Below, one piece after another: positions 1-9,808 of a stretch of 25,526 nt of DNA. Each line of letters starts with the position of its first letter. Within the stretch, counting starts at the first letter, position 1. The notes beneath the pieces were generated by a model that saw nothing but the letters and a program-made list of their open reading frames with translations, was not told the origin of the DNA and made no database searches. A program made the position numbers and the translations under genes. The DNA is from Pleurotus ostreatus/Saccharomyces cerevisiae fusant (lineage: Eukaryota > Opisthokonta): the NCBI GenBank assembly GCA_024196135.1, contig JAMQCK010000376.1, positions 1 through 25,526 of the forward strand. The letters run 5' to 3'.

Positions 1-949
1 AAAGCGAACAGAGCATGCGTACAGCATCGCGAGCAGCGATCTGCATAATCAGTTCGCCAGGAAACTGCATCACGTACATCGCAGCACACACTGACATGTC
101 GACGAAGACCTTCGGTGCCGCTACCCCGTAGAATGACGGCGAGGATAGGAGAAGCTGTGCCTGGGCGAAGTGGGCTGCCCAGGCCTTGTACATAGGCTCA
201 GATGGTTTAAGACGCAGGAGGAAGACCATGTTCTCGCATAGAGCTCGCAGAGTTCGACGCCTGCTGCGTCCTTTGAGACGGAGAACTTGTTCTACGAAGA
301 CCTCCTCGCCGCCTTCGAGCCGGCGCATCTCGTGATACATGGACGACGCCACGGCCGCGAAGTTGCACATCATCTATGCGGCACGGTTCGCGGTGACTGG
401 GAAGTACCTAGTCGCGTTGAGCCACAGATCCAGAATGAGGCGCAGGTCTCGGGGATTGTCGTATAGATGCTGGATGTGCTCGGGCCGGAGAGCTCTGGTG
501 TACTGGCCGAACGTGAGTGCGAGAGGCGCGCAGATGCAGCTTCGGTCGAGACACCCCTTGTGTAGGTAATTGTTACGGGGATGAACTAGCTCGTGCCAGC
601 GAAACATGACGGGGAACGGCGCTGGTGTGTGTTGTGCGAGTGCAGCGTACTTGGGATTTCCCGACAGGTTGGACCACATAGCGTAGCAGTGAAGCATATC
701 CACGATTGTATGTGCGTACTGGCCTTGGAGACCCAAGTCCAACGAGGAGAAGTCAGATGGCTGGAACTCCTCGCGCAGCAGTCGCAGAGCGCGTTCTCGG
801 CGCAAAAGGTTCCGCGCTTCGTCGAGAAACGATTCGGGGCGGCCCTCGAAGTAGCCCTCGAGACCTTGGAGTGCCCGTTTAAGTTTACAGAGATCATCAC
901 GAGCTACTGAGCTTATCGAGAGCCTGTTGAGACGAGGGTGATCACACAT
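1..949 (-). CDS. Hypothetical protein, partial at left edge, with one in-frame stop
   Basis: I do not recognise the family. From the ATG at 947-949 the frame runs 191 codons, stops at a TAG (374-376), then stays open in the same frame for about 124 more codons to base 1. The first part is Leu/Arg-rich, with a coiled-coil-like RERALRLLREEF segment and two Cys/His-containing stretches (RWHELVHP; CLDRSCICAP). The part after the TAG begins MMCNFAAVA and looks equally protein-like (ALCENMVFLLRL), so both sides probably belong to one gene. A splice that removes the TAG would need a weak donor (GTGGCT, 52 nt intron) or a 24-34 nt intron, which is too short for this genome. A nonsense mutation is therefore as likely as splicing. 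The frame is closed by a TAG just upstream of the ATG. An extra upstream exon from an ATG near 1101 cannot be ruled out, but I found no in-frame splice for it. Confidence 0.55.
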
Positions 950-1348
950 AACCTAGGATGAGCCCAGCAGCGGTTGGAAGTGGAAGGGAGAGGAGGAGAT
1001 GGCAGACTTCGGGAGCAGCGTCGGGTGGCCGACTGACCGTAGCGGACAAGGAAAGAAGCTCTGATCGCGTGCTTTATAGCCTTTGAAAGCGCAGCACTCA
1101 TAGTTTCAAGCACGCACAAACACTTCCTTTGAAGATAGATGTCTTTGGAACAGACCGACGTCGAAAAGCTGGTCCTCGCACATGGAAGGGAAGCGAGTGG
1201 ACCTCCACTGGATAGTGATACAACAATGATAATACAACAACGGCTATACCTCAGGCATCGCGTGATAAATACTGGACGCCGCTCCTGGGCGGCGTCGAAA
1301 AGGCGGGTGCGTACATACTCATCAAATAACTTATATCTTCTCTCCCAC
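950..1348. other. Intergenic region between left gene and GH71 gene
   Basis: Contains the presumed 5' region of the left gene and the 3' region of the glucanase gene. A short minus-strand frame (1101 down to 913) starts MSAALSKAIKHAIRASF, but it has no usable splice into the left gene. No repeats or RNA genes seen. Confidence 0.4.
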
Positions 1349-3235
1349 TTACCGACGGATAGGAGGGTCCGTCGGCGCAGCCGTCCCAGCGGCCAGCGTC
1401 GTCGTGATTACCGCCTCAACAGGGATCGTGATCCCGAGCGTCGGCTTCGCCTCGCACTGGACCTTCAACCCCGCCTCGAACGCCGCGAGGCCCAGGTCGT
1501 CCAGCGCGTCGATCGGGCTCTCCGGCACGGTCCCCACGTACGCGTTGAAGTTGTAGATCCCACACGGGCACTCGTTCTTGATCTCCTTCAGACTCGTCGC
1601 GTCCAGCACCGGCACATTGTCCCTCAGCAGGATGAAGCTTTGCGCGCCGACGTTGAACGGCACGGAGAACGCGCTCGCGCCCGCGGGCGCGTCGAAGTAG
1701 TGCACCGTGCCGCCCGTGTTCACGCCGGTCGTGCCGGGCGCGGTGAGGAGGGAGACGACGAAGACCTCGTCGGCCATGGTGTCGTAGCCGTTCGGGCGGC
1801 CCTTGAAGAAGTTGCCCGTGCTGTTGTCCGCGTCTTCCATCGTGGTGTCGGTCGCGTCGCAGTCGAGGGCCTTTGGTGTGGTGCGGTACCAGTAGATCAG
1901 CGTGTCCTCGGTGATGTAGCTGGAGGGGTCGGTCGCGCCGGCCTTGTACGCGGCGATGAATGGCTTCGAGAGCTCGAGCCAGCCGTTGTGAGGCCTGAAG
2001 ACTCGTCAGCGAGGGCTTTCAGACGTGAAGAACTCGCGCACATATCGTTGACCCATTTCGAGCCGCCGTCATCGGTGTGCGAGGAAGAGAGCGGGGCCAT
2101 GTAGTGGCCTTCGCCGTAGTCGTTCCATGTAATCATCTCGACGTACTGCGGCTTGCTCTCGAGGATCTCGAGCCAGCGCTGGTAGATGAGCAGGTCGCCT
2201 GCGACATGGTCAGCAAGAAACTTGTGCGTCAGCGCTTAGAATACTCACTGGGGAAGACCCAGTTTTTGCTGTAGGTAACCTCGTTGCCGAAGTGGGTCTA
2301 CCACAAGAAGTCAGACGCGCATTAAAGATGATAGGCGCGGGTCGCTCACGAAGAACCAGGGAGAGAGCGCTGAACATATATGGTCAGCGCGACGGTCAAG
2401 GCGAAAGATGGAGATAGAACTTACGAGCAATCAACGGCTTGTCGCCCAGGGCGGTCCTATACGAGGCATCGCCTTCTGCAACGCTGACATGGGTCGAGTC
2501 CGGCGCCTTGTTATCGCCGTTGTTCGGCCATCCGATCCAGTTAAGCAGACCATCGACCTTGCTGACATCGGTGTCCGCGCGGAAGTTGGGCGCCCAAAAG
2601 ATCTCGACGCCCGCCGCGTCGCGGATCGCCTGCACGTCGACGCCGTCGCCGGCGAAGCTCGATGCGAAGACCTATCATATCCCAGTCAGCAACCCTTTCC
2701 AACAACTCTCATCACCATCCAAAACCACACACGAATACTCACCGCATCCCCAACCTTCAACTGCGCGTCCTTGCCCGCGAACTTCGCGATGATCGCGCCG
2801 ACGTCCGCGCCCTGGTCCTTGTGCCACCAGTTGAAGTCGAAGGAGATGAAGACCTTCATGTCGTTGCGCGCGGCGGAGTCGTACGCGTAGCCGAGCTGCG
2901 TGTCCGTGTAGTTGTCCGTGCCGATGTTGAGCGCAAAGGCGTCGATGCCGACGTCCTTCGCGTTCTTCATGTCCGTGTCGTAGTCGTCCGCGCTCTCGCG
3001 GTTGGAGACGACGCCCATCTAGAAGGAGGGGAGTCAGTTGTGAGCGGAGAGGGAATGAAAGGAAGGAGGGGAACACGAGAAAATGGAATAAACATACCAT
3101 GAAGTGGCAGAAGACAAGCTTCTCAGACGCGTCCGCGCGGGGCGACACAGCATCAGTGACGACAGTAGGCGTTGGAGCAGCAAAAACAGAAGAGAAGAGG
3201 GCTAGAGAGGCCACGAGCGATGCGTATAGCTGCAT
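1349..3235 (-). CDS. Secreted alpha-1,3-glucanase (mutanase), GH71
   Basis: Seven exons give 510 aa: 3235-3098, 3018-2743, 2671-2425, 2369-2350 (20 nt), 2297-2249, 2198-2042 and 1994-1349. Phases agree at every junction. Five donors are GTATGT, GTGAGT or GTAAGT; the others are GTGAGC (after exon 4) and the weak GTGCGC (after exon 6). Residues 1-19 form a signal peptide. The GH71 domain follows, with family hallmarks VFCHFM (41-46), GIDAFALNIG (70-79), FISFDFNWWH (103-112), PWFFTHFG (224-231) and ITWNDYGEGHYM (266-277). GH71 enzymes cleave alpha-1,3-glucan of fungal walls (or bacterial mutan) outside the cell, in wall remodelling or mycoparasitism. The C-terminal ~215 residues are beta-rich-looking, with no CBM that I can name. 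The stop overlaps a perfect donor (CG/GTAAGT), so a further 3' exon is possible. A TATAAA lies on the minus strand at 3542-3547, about 310 bp upstream. Confidence 0.9.
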
Positions 3236-3400
3236 TGTGGTGGTGGTGGTGGTGGGTGTGGATAAATAGATAGATAGAATCGAACGAATGTCGGTGGTCT
3301 GAAAGGAGTGTTGCCTTAAAAAGAGTGTACCCTTCGCGCGGAAGGGGAAAGGTGGTCGGCCGGGAGGAGTGAAGAACGAAGGCGGGGCTCCCGGGACAGG

Positions 3401-3480
3401 AGGCGTGTAGGATCAAGCGCAAGGGGATAGCCCGGACGCTGAGGGGTGACCCGAACGCGGAGGGATGATCCAAACACGAG
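3401..3480. repeat. Minisatellite, ~20-nt unit, 3-4 degenerate copies
   Basis: Units at 3422-3441, 3442-3460 and 3461-3480 share the pattern AGGGGTGACCCGAACGCGG. A more diverged unit sits at 3401-3421. It lies upstream of the GH71 gene. Confidence 0.55.
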
Positions 3481-3541
3481 GGAGGGAGGGGAAGGGAGGA
3501 CAAGGGGATGACAGGAGGACAGCACCCAGGGCGCCTGCCAG

Positions 3542-3547
3542 TTTATA
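3542..3547 (-). promoter_or_regulatory. Possible TATA box of the GH71 gene
   Basis: The minus strand reads GCATATAAAC here, about 310 bp upstream of the glucanase ATG. That implies a long 5' UTR. The nearer AT-rich alternative, TTTTTAAGG at about 3315-3323, is less canonical. Confidence 0.3.
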
Positions 3548-3565
3548 TGCGCGCCACATCAGACG

Positions 3566-3650
3566 CAGCGGGATGAAGCGCATACGCAGCGGAGATGTAA
3601 CTCGCACGCAGGGAGATGAAGCTCACACGCAGCGGGACGAGACTCACACG
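3566..3650. repeat. Minisatellite, 21-22 nt unit, 4 copies
   Basis: Units start at 3566, 3587, 3609 and 3630, each of the form CAGCGGGATGAAGCTCACACG. The repeat is distinct from the array just upstream. It is intergenic. Confidence 0.65.
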
Positions 3651-3822
3651 CATCGCAACTGGAACAGGGCCCGACGACATGGGATCAAACGGCGCCGCCC
3701 ATGCGCGCGGGGTGCGCCCGCCCGTCGATAGAGCCAAAGATAATCGTCGGTAGCGCGCAGCAGGCAGCGGGTGGGCCCGTCTCGATGATACGGGCGACGC
3801 TCGCGTCCAGCGAGGTGGTCGT

Positions 3823-3912
3823 GATTGCCATGGGTGGTCCTGGATTGCCATAAGCCGTCCTTGATTGCCACAAGCAGTCGTTGATTGACGCAGGGCGACC
3901 TTGATTGACCCC
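3823..3912. repeat. Minisatellite, 20-nt unit, about 4.5 copies
   Basis: Units start at 3823, 3843, 3863, 3883 and 3903 with consensus GATTGCCATAAGCCGTCCTT. It is intergenic. Confidence 0.7.
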
Positions 3913-4488
3913 TTGAGGGGCGACAGATTAACCTCCCATCATCACAGATCTGCGCGAGTGTCAGGCGACTGCTCCCGTCACATAGGCGTGCTTCCTTCGC
4001 ACCTATCTATCATTGGCAACGAGCGAGCTGCAGCGTTGTCTATCTCGACCCGCCATTCGTCCATCTCGACCCGCCTCTTCCTTGGCCTCGACGTGCCCGC
4101 CTCCAAGGCGCGCGTGTAGGCAGAAATAGATGTCCCTGCCACGTTGCGCGACGCCACCCATTCCAGGGGGGACGGGACGCGAGACTGATGCGGGTCGAAT
4201 AGCCATACTGAGGAGACGGAGCGGCCCTGTCGGGTGAGGCGACAATGCCCTGTCGGTGCCTTCAGGCATTGAGTAGCGATAACGATTATTGAAGCGGATG
4301 GGGAAGTGCGAAGGTACCGAAGGAGGCTCCGGGCGCGGAGGGTTTTGTTCATTCGCAGGCTATCCAGTGTTTTGCTCTGATAGTGCAGCTGAAGCGTCAG
4401 TCCGTCGACGTCTGTCGCCACTGCATCTTCCGGTGATGTGAGAGCCGCCGATAGGGAGAGCGCTGGCGGTGATGGGCGCTCAAGTTCG

Positions 4489-4961
4489 TCAACACCATAG
4501 CAGTGTCCAATTTTCGCAGACCGTACGATTTCTCTTGTGCACATACGCTTCCGAGACGGACTCAGCCCAATCTCCACCTGTCATAATCAGCCCATACGAG
4601 GCGTTCTGATCGAAGTTCAATCGACCTTCCTTCATCTTCAAGACATCAAAAGCCTGAAGCTCAAGGTTGGACGCGACACCTGATGGTCGTCAGCCCCAAT
4701 GATCAGCGCCGCAGAACGGGGAGATCATAATCACATTGTCCTGCATATGTAGAAGAACGGGTTCGAGGTGAAGTCGAATGGAAGGAAAAATCGTTGTTGC
4801 GGGACGCGCTCCTCAACCACTCGAGGAGGTCGCGCAGTAGCAGATGGTCCTCGCGGAGCTGAGAGAGTATCCAGGATGTCTTCCACGGCATAAGAGTTCC
4901 GTGTAGTGCGCTTCACGACGGTCGATGCTGCGCGGGAAACCCATCCGCGGGCGAAGGCCAT
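4489..4961 (-). pseudogene. Eroded protein-coding gene, family unknown
   Basis: From an ATG at 4961 the frame reads MAFARGWVSRAASTVV and on to FFLPFDFTSNPFFY, then meets a TGA. Good protein sequence resumes in another reading frame: DNVIMISPFCGADHWG, an in-frame TGA (4690-4692), then ASNLELQAFDVLKMKEGRL and ASYGLIMTGGDWAESVSEAY, ending at a TGA (4489-4491). The frame change at about 4740-4748 fits a 2-nt gain (ATAT for AT) and has no good splice sites. One frameshift plus one in-frame stop suggest a dead gene. An undetected intron is the alternative. I do not recognise the family. Confidence 0.35.
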
Positions 4962-6054
4962 TTTCGACTTCGTTGCCACGTAGGCACAAGCAGACAGGAG
5001 CTATTCAAGAGGAGCGGGAGTCGCAGCGACGAGACATAGACCTCCTACGGCGACTGACATACGCACACGAAGCGCGGCCGCGCCTCGTTTCATGGTGATG
5101 ATGAACGGAAGCAAGGGTGGGAAATAGGCGCCCCTGTCGCGTGGCCCTGTCTCGTGACATCATGTGCAACGCACGTGGCAAATTGAAGTTCGACTTTGCC
5201 ATCACGTCTCTGTGTAGAGCGCTTGAGCATGCGACGCGCTCAAATGAGGTTGGAAGGTATACATGAGGCTTGAAGAAGACGATAGTGGTAGCGGAGAATG
5301 AATATTTAAAGTGCCTGTACCTAGCTGGGTCCGCATGAGAACGCAGTACAGAGACTCGACAGAACCCGAGTGTACGACAACAGCCCGCCGCCTATGCCGA
5401 AGGACTGAATCCGCATGCACGGCAGCAGCCCGGGGTCCTTGAGAAGCAGAGCGAACGGCAACGCCGTGGTATGATGATGATGTTCTAGCGCATCGCTGTA
5501 CTCTCAATTATTTGTCCAAATGAATGAATCGGATACGCGGCGAGGATAGCAATGTGTGCGAGATAAATAGTTTGAGAGAGCAGAGCAAAGCGGGATAATA
5601 GAATATCGACGGTCGAAAACTTGAAAGCGTTCCTAGGCAGATAAAAGAAGTGCGTCCGAGAGCAGGAAAACCATATGAAAACAATGAACAAGCAGCGGAA
5701 CCTATGTAGCGAGGCCTTTCTGCTTCCTGTTCTTCCGATAACATCTGTAGGAAGTCATGGGTCAACGAGCACGAGCAGAACGAGTAGGCCAGCAGAAACG
5801 GCGAGGGAGGAAGGTGGTAAGGAACAGCGAAGGCTTAACAGCAAGAAACAACAGATGTATGTTTACGATCGTGAACAAGAATAACTTGGACCGACTGCGA
5901 AGGTATCTTCGAGAAGACACTCACTGTTGACAGACGCTGACAGGCCCGAACGTGTCGTGTTTGCACCAACGACGGGCAGACGGGACGGTACGGCACTGCG
6001 AGTGGGTGGGTCGCGATTGTCAGGAGCGTGCACGAGTTTGCGGACGGATCGTAT
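4962..6054. other. Intergenic region without a supported gene
   Basis: All open frames are short, overlapping and low in protein character. I see no good exon chain, no tRNA and no clear tandem repeat before 6055. Confidence 0.35.
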
Positions 6055-6141
6055 GAGAGCACCGGCAGATGGCTCGTGCGAGAGCACCGGCCGATGGCTC
6101 GTTCGAGAGCACCGGGCGATGGCTCGTTCGACAGCACCGTC
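6055..6141. repeat. Minisatellite, 25-nt unit, 3.5 copies
   Basis: Units start at 6055, 6080, 6105 and 6130 (partial), each of the form GAGAGCACCGG-cgatggctcgtt. The unit has the same length as the neighbouring array at 6282-6480 but a different sequence. Confidence 0.75.
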
Positions 6142-6245
6142 AGTGTGCCATATTGATAGGCGAGTATGGCTCAGAAATCGTGAGCGCGACGCAAGCTGCA
6201 TCGAGAATTCGCGAGCGTGAAGCTATCGCGGGCGCGCTCTCTCAC

Positions 6246-8485
6246 TTAGCGGAGCAAGACGTTCAGGCTCGCCGACGGAAGGTCCGATAGACCTAGCAGG
6301 CGTAGCGTCCGATAGACCCAGCAAGCACAGCGTCCGAGAGACCTAGCAGGCGCTAGGTCCGATAGACCTAGTCGACGCAGCGTCCGATAGACCCAGCAGG
6401 CACAGCGTCCGATAGACCCAGCAGGCGCAGGGTCCGATAGACCTAGTCGGCCCAGGGTCCGATAGACCCAGCAGGCGCAGAGAAAGGGACGCACCTGAGG
6501 GCAGATACGCGTTCCATCTTCATTGTACTTGATGACTGTTTCTTGCTTCGGGGGCATCTTGAGGGCCGTGCTCATGGAGGTCTTGCGAGCCTTGCTCGTG
6601 GAGGTTCTGAGAGCCTTGCTCGTAGAAGCCTTGGGAGCCTTGCTCGTGGGAGCCTCGGGCGCCTTGCTCGTAGAAGCCTTGGGAGCCATGCTCGTAGAAG
6701 CCTTGGGTAAAGAGGATATTTCCGTGCGTTCTCTGGACGAGGTCGGAGTATCCGCGCCGCTGGCGGGAGTTAGCAAACTATGCCCAGCCAACGAGACTGC
6801 TGAGCGTCGATAAATCCACTCACGGTGGCGCGACACGGGAAGCATCGGTTCCTGCTTCGCGCAGGCGGGCAGAGGCATGGGTAGAAGTCGTCGAAGAACG
6901 CAAGCCGGATGTGTTGCCGGGACGCAAGCCAGGTGCGTCGCCGGGACGCAAGCCAGGTGCGCCATCGTCGCGCGCGTTGAATGCTTCCTTGACTCTCGCG
7001 TTCGCTGAACCATCGCCTCTCGCGCTCGATGAACCATCGTCGCGCGCGTTCGATGAACCATCGCCTCTCGCGTTCGATGAGCCATCGTCGCGTGCGTTCG
7101 CTGAACCATCATCGCGCGCGTTCGCTGAATCCTCGTCGCGCGCGTTCGCTGAGCTGTCGAAGCGCGCGTCGGAGAATCGGACGCGCTTGGAGGGGCGCGG
7201 GCCGGGTTCAGTGCGCGTGGACTCGGATGCGTCGACGCTGACCCTAGGTGCGTCGACGCTGGCCGTAGGTGGGTCGACACTGGCTGCGCGCTTGCGAGAC
7301 GAGGCGCGGGTAGTGGGCGCCGAGGAAACACGTCCGCGCGAGGCGGCGGTGGCAGTTGAGGGAGCGGGCAAATTGCGAGTTGAGCTACGGGTCGTCCGCG
7401 GCTCGCGCTGCAAAGCTCCTCGCTCAGCCGGCGACTGTTCTCGCTCAGCTGGCGACCGTTCTCGCAACACGGAGGCGCCATAGTCGATGTTCGCGTCGTA
7501 GTAGGTGATGATGTCGTAGTTGAGATCTGCGTCGCAGCCGGGGTCTGCGTCGTAGCCGGTATCTGCGTCGTAGTTGAGATCTGCGTGGTAGCCGGGATCG
7601 GGTCCTTGTATCTGAACGGGACCGGGATCTGCGTGGTAGCCGGGATTGGATCCTCGGATCTGAACGCTTTGAGTGCGCGACTTGAGCGCGGCGAGCTCAT
7701 CGGATGCCTCCCTGGCTCTCGCTTCGGCGGCGCGGACTTGGCTCTGTAAATATCGGTGATCAGCACGTGTTCCGTCCGTACAAGATGGGCGAGCGAGTAA
7801 ACGATGGCGAGCAAGGCGGAAGGCAGGGGGATAAGTGAAGCGAAGGATCGAACCGGCGAGCATGAGCAAGTGCAAGGAAGTTAGCAGGTCGACGATATTG
7901 GATGAGTTGGCGAGAATGAAGATATCAACGAGGAGAAGGAGGCAGACAAGAATGTGCAGCTTGACGCAGACAAAATGTGCAGCTTGACGCAGGCAAGAAT
8001 GTGCAGCTGACGCAGACAAAATGTGCAGCTGACGCAGACGATCAAGTAGACGAACCTCCGCAAGCAACTTGGTCTGCTTCATCTCTTTCCGAAGGGTTTC
8101 CATCCGGATGTTGCTGACATTCGCATCAAACTGAGATTAAATGTTAGTAGAGTGGAGGTGCGTTGTCAGTCCGGTGGGAGGGGGCTGTCAGGCCGCCGGA
8201 GCGACGAAAGAAGGAGCGGGGGCGAGCGAAGATACGCACCTCAGCACGAGCTTTGGCGGTGGCAAGTTCATTGGTGAGATCCTGAACACGGGCATCGGCC
8301 TCGACTCGGGCAGCTATCGTCCCGTCAAGGTATGGCCTGAGGTTTCGAACTATGACCTGCTGTTCCTGGTAAAAAGCTTCGATGCACTGCGCGAGAGCCT
8401 CCGATTCCCCGGCTGGCGTCGTCGGGGGATCGGCCAGCATCCTCAAGACGGTGCAGAGTACTGAATATCTCGACGTCGGTTCCAT
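6246..8485 (-). CDS. Coiled-coil protein with repetitive low-complexity tail
   Basis: Predicted exons are 8485-8240, 8130-8056, 7743-6824 and 6759-6495, giving 502 aa to the last donor. If the GTGCGT donor at 6494-6489 is not used, the frame reads through the 25-nt repeats to a TGA at 6246-6248 (584 aa). Where the terminal exon lies is unknown. Residues 1 to about 140 form a charged coiled coil (AEADARVQDLTNELATAKA-type heptads) running unbroken across three exons, which supports the splicing. Intron 1 has a CTAAC branch site. The rest is disordered: Asp/Tyr/Gly-rich repeats, an RSPAERE block, a basic KRVRFSD patch (possible nuclear signal), (S)NARDDGS octads, GLRPGDAP repeats and KASTSKAP octads, ending MPPKQETVIKYNEDG. 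The function is unknown; a structural or nuclear role is only a guess. Confidence 0.6.
6282..6480. repeat. Minisatellite, 25-nt unit, 8 copies
   Basis: Eight head-to-tail units, each starting GTCCGATAGACC, begin at 6282 and follow every 25 nt. The period is not a multiple of three. Read as protein on the minus strand, it cycles through all three frames (WVYRTL / RLGLSD / SIGRCAC). It follows directly after a good donor (GTGCGT) of the coiled-coil gene, so it is more likely intronic or 3' UTR than coding. Confidence 0.85.
6558..6701. repeat. In-frame 24-nt repeat encoding KASTSKAP octads
   Basis: About six 24-nt units of the form CTTGGGAGCCTTGCTCGTAG... lie inside exon 4 of the coiled-coil gene. 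On the minus strand they encode Lys/Ser/Thr/Ala/Pro octapeptides. The period keeps the reading frame. Confidence 0.7.
6976..7167. repeat. In-frame 24-nt repeat encoding NARDDGSS octads, 8 units
   Basis: Eight 24-nt units start at 6976, 7000, 7024, 7048, 7072, 7096, 7120 and 7144, inside exon 3 of the coiled-coil gene. They encode variants of NARDDGSS on the minus strand. Confidence 0.8.
7494..7660. repeat. In-frame 18-nt-based repeat encoding Asp/Tyr/Gly-rich segment
   Basis: Interleaved copies of a TCTGCGTCGTAGCCGGGA-like 18-nt unit lie inside exon 3 of the coiled-coil gene. On the minus strand they encode GYHADP, GYDADP and NYDADT hexads. Confidence 0.6.
7951..8042. repeat. Intronic minisatellite, 22-24 nt unit, 4 copies
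   Basis: Four copies of AATGTGCAGCTTGACGCAG plus a short spacer sit in intron 2 of the coiled-coil gene (7744-8055). They make it 312 nt, several times the usual intron length here. Unit length varies (22, 23, 24), as expected where frame is not under selection. Confidence 0.7.
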
Positions 8486-9558
8486 GAGATGAGCGTCGGA
8501 AGGAAGGTCGCGCGGTTGCGGTGTACATAAGCGCCGTGGGGAAGCCGTGCGAGGGATCAAAATGTCCTTTACCTCCGTCTTTCCCCCTCGTCCTGCTTTT
8601 CTCGCGTGTATCGCATTCAGCTGGCTACCGCCATGTTCCTCGCGATGAGCTTGCCTCAGTCGCCGTCCGACATGTCGTCTAGAGTGAGAGGCATCCGCTG
8701 CGTATAGCACTTGGAAGAACCGCCCCAGCTGCGCCGGGCGACAGAGACGCGTCAAAGGGTGCAGGATGCGTCGAGTTGGCTGGGACCCTCCAAGACATGG
8801 TGGTCGGTGGATGAAGAGGGCGTCGGCGATCGACACCCGCGTCCCGCGACGAGGGGCGATCGTAGCTAGGTGCGTCACCGTACCCCGCGATCCTCTCATC
8901 CTTCACTCATGAACCTCTCACCGCGTCCGCACCCCTCACATGCGAACGCTGAGGTCACTCCTGGACGCGGACATGGCTGGCACGCATCGACACGGACGGG
9001 ATCGAACCTCATAGGCAGGTCACGACCATGAATCGCAAAGCATTCGAATGCCCTGGGGTGTGTCCGACATTCCTTGGATATCCACACATCCATTGGCACA
9101 AGCGTCGTAGAGCTCCCACCGTCATATGCGCTTCCCTCAACGTGTTGCTCCTTCATACACCGCTGCCCCTCATCAAGACCAAGACTCTTCACCTTCTTTG
9201 CCTCTAAGCCGCGCTCCTCCGTATCTCACGCGAGCCTCCATGTCGTCCTCCGTCTCAGTCTCTTCCATATCGATCTCGACGCCATCCCCTCAAGTCAAGG
9301 GCTCAGCGCCGCTGCGCTCATACCTCCCTCGGTGGCGCGCGCGCTGGAAATCCTCCCACGAGACCACTTCAGCGTCCCTCTACGTATCCTATACATCCTC
9401 CCCCCTCGGAAGCTCTACCCATTTCACTACTTTCTTTGCTTCCCACTTTCACTCCTAGTCCCCCATGATCACTCTCCTGCACCTTCTCTTCGCATGTGGT
9501 ATATTTGCGCAAATTCGTGGCCCGCGCCTTCGGCAGATCCCGGTGGCAATTCGACCCG

Positions 9559-9661
9559 CTCACTGCCTCTTGCCCGCTGTCTGCCTCTTACCCGCTCGCT
9601 GCCTCTTACCCGCTCATTGCCTCTTACCCGCTCACTGCCTCTTGCCCGCTCACTGCCTTTT
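9559..9661. repeat. Minisatellite, 18-nt unit, about 5.7 copies
   Basis: Perfectly spaced 18-nt units of the form CTCACTGCCTCTTGCCCG. The array lies in the intergenic region upstream of the seven-helix gene. Confidence 0.8.
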
Positions 9662-9808
9662 CATTTGCACCTACCCGTTGATTCCACGGTCAATCAACGA
9701 GCGCCGAAGGCGATGGGACGCTAGTATCCCACCGATGTATGTCGTGGAGCTGCGACATGCGCTCATGCGGGACTCGGTGCCCTGCCAATATACTTGCATC
9801 GCCTGCTT

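Larger units (their letters stand above)
3236..4488. other. Intergenic region, repeat-rich, no supported gene
   Basis: Holds the GH71 promoter side, three minisatellites and a short doublet of a TCGACCCGCC motif at 4046-4075. A minus-strand open frame at 3978-4577 includes the protein-like piece YGVDELERPSPPALSLSAAL and may be another out-of-frame part of the eroded gene at 4489-4961. I cannot support an intact gene. Confidence 0.4.

Noticed and set aside
1139..2104. Long plus-strand open frame (321 codons)
   Set aside because: It is antisense to GH71 exons, is extremely Arg/Val-rich, and lacks any domain. It is a shadow of GC-biased codons on the other strand.
2675..3235. Single 186-residue glucanase frame read straight through intron 1
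   Set aside because: It keeps the signal peptide but then runs through the intron into nonsense. The spliced model restores the GH71 motifs.
3153..3607. Minus-strand open frames upstream of the GH71 start
   Set aside because: They fall in the promoter or 5' UTR, overlap one another and consist of Pro/Ser/Arg low complexity.
6282..6480. CRISPR-like regular array
   Set aside because: Units are head-to-tail with no unique spacers and the genome is a fungus. It is a minisatellite.
7825..7845. tRNA-like B box (GGTTCGATCC on the minus strand)
   Set aside because: No A box and no cloverleaf can be drawn, and it lies in an intron of the coiled-coil gene.
8995..9012. Second tRNA-like B box (GGTTCGATCCC on the minus strand)
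   Set aside because: No matching A box or acceptor stem in the preceding 80 nt.
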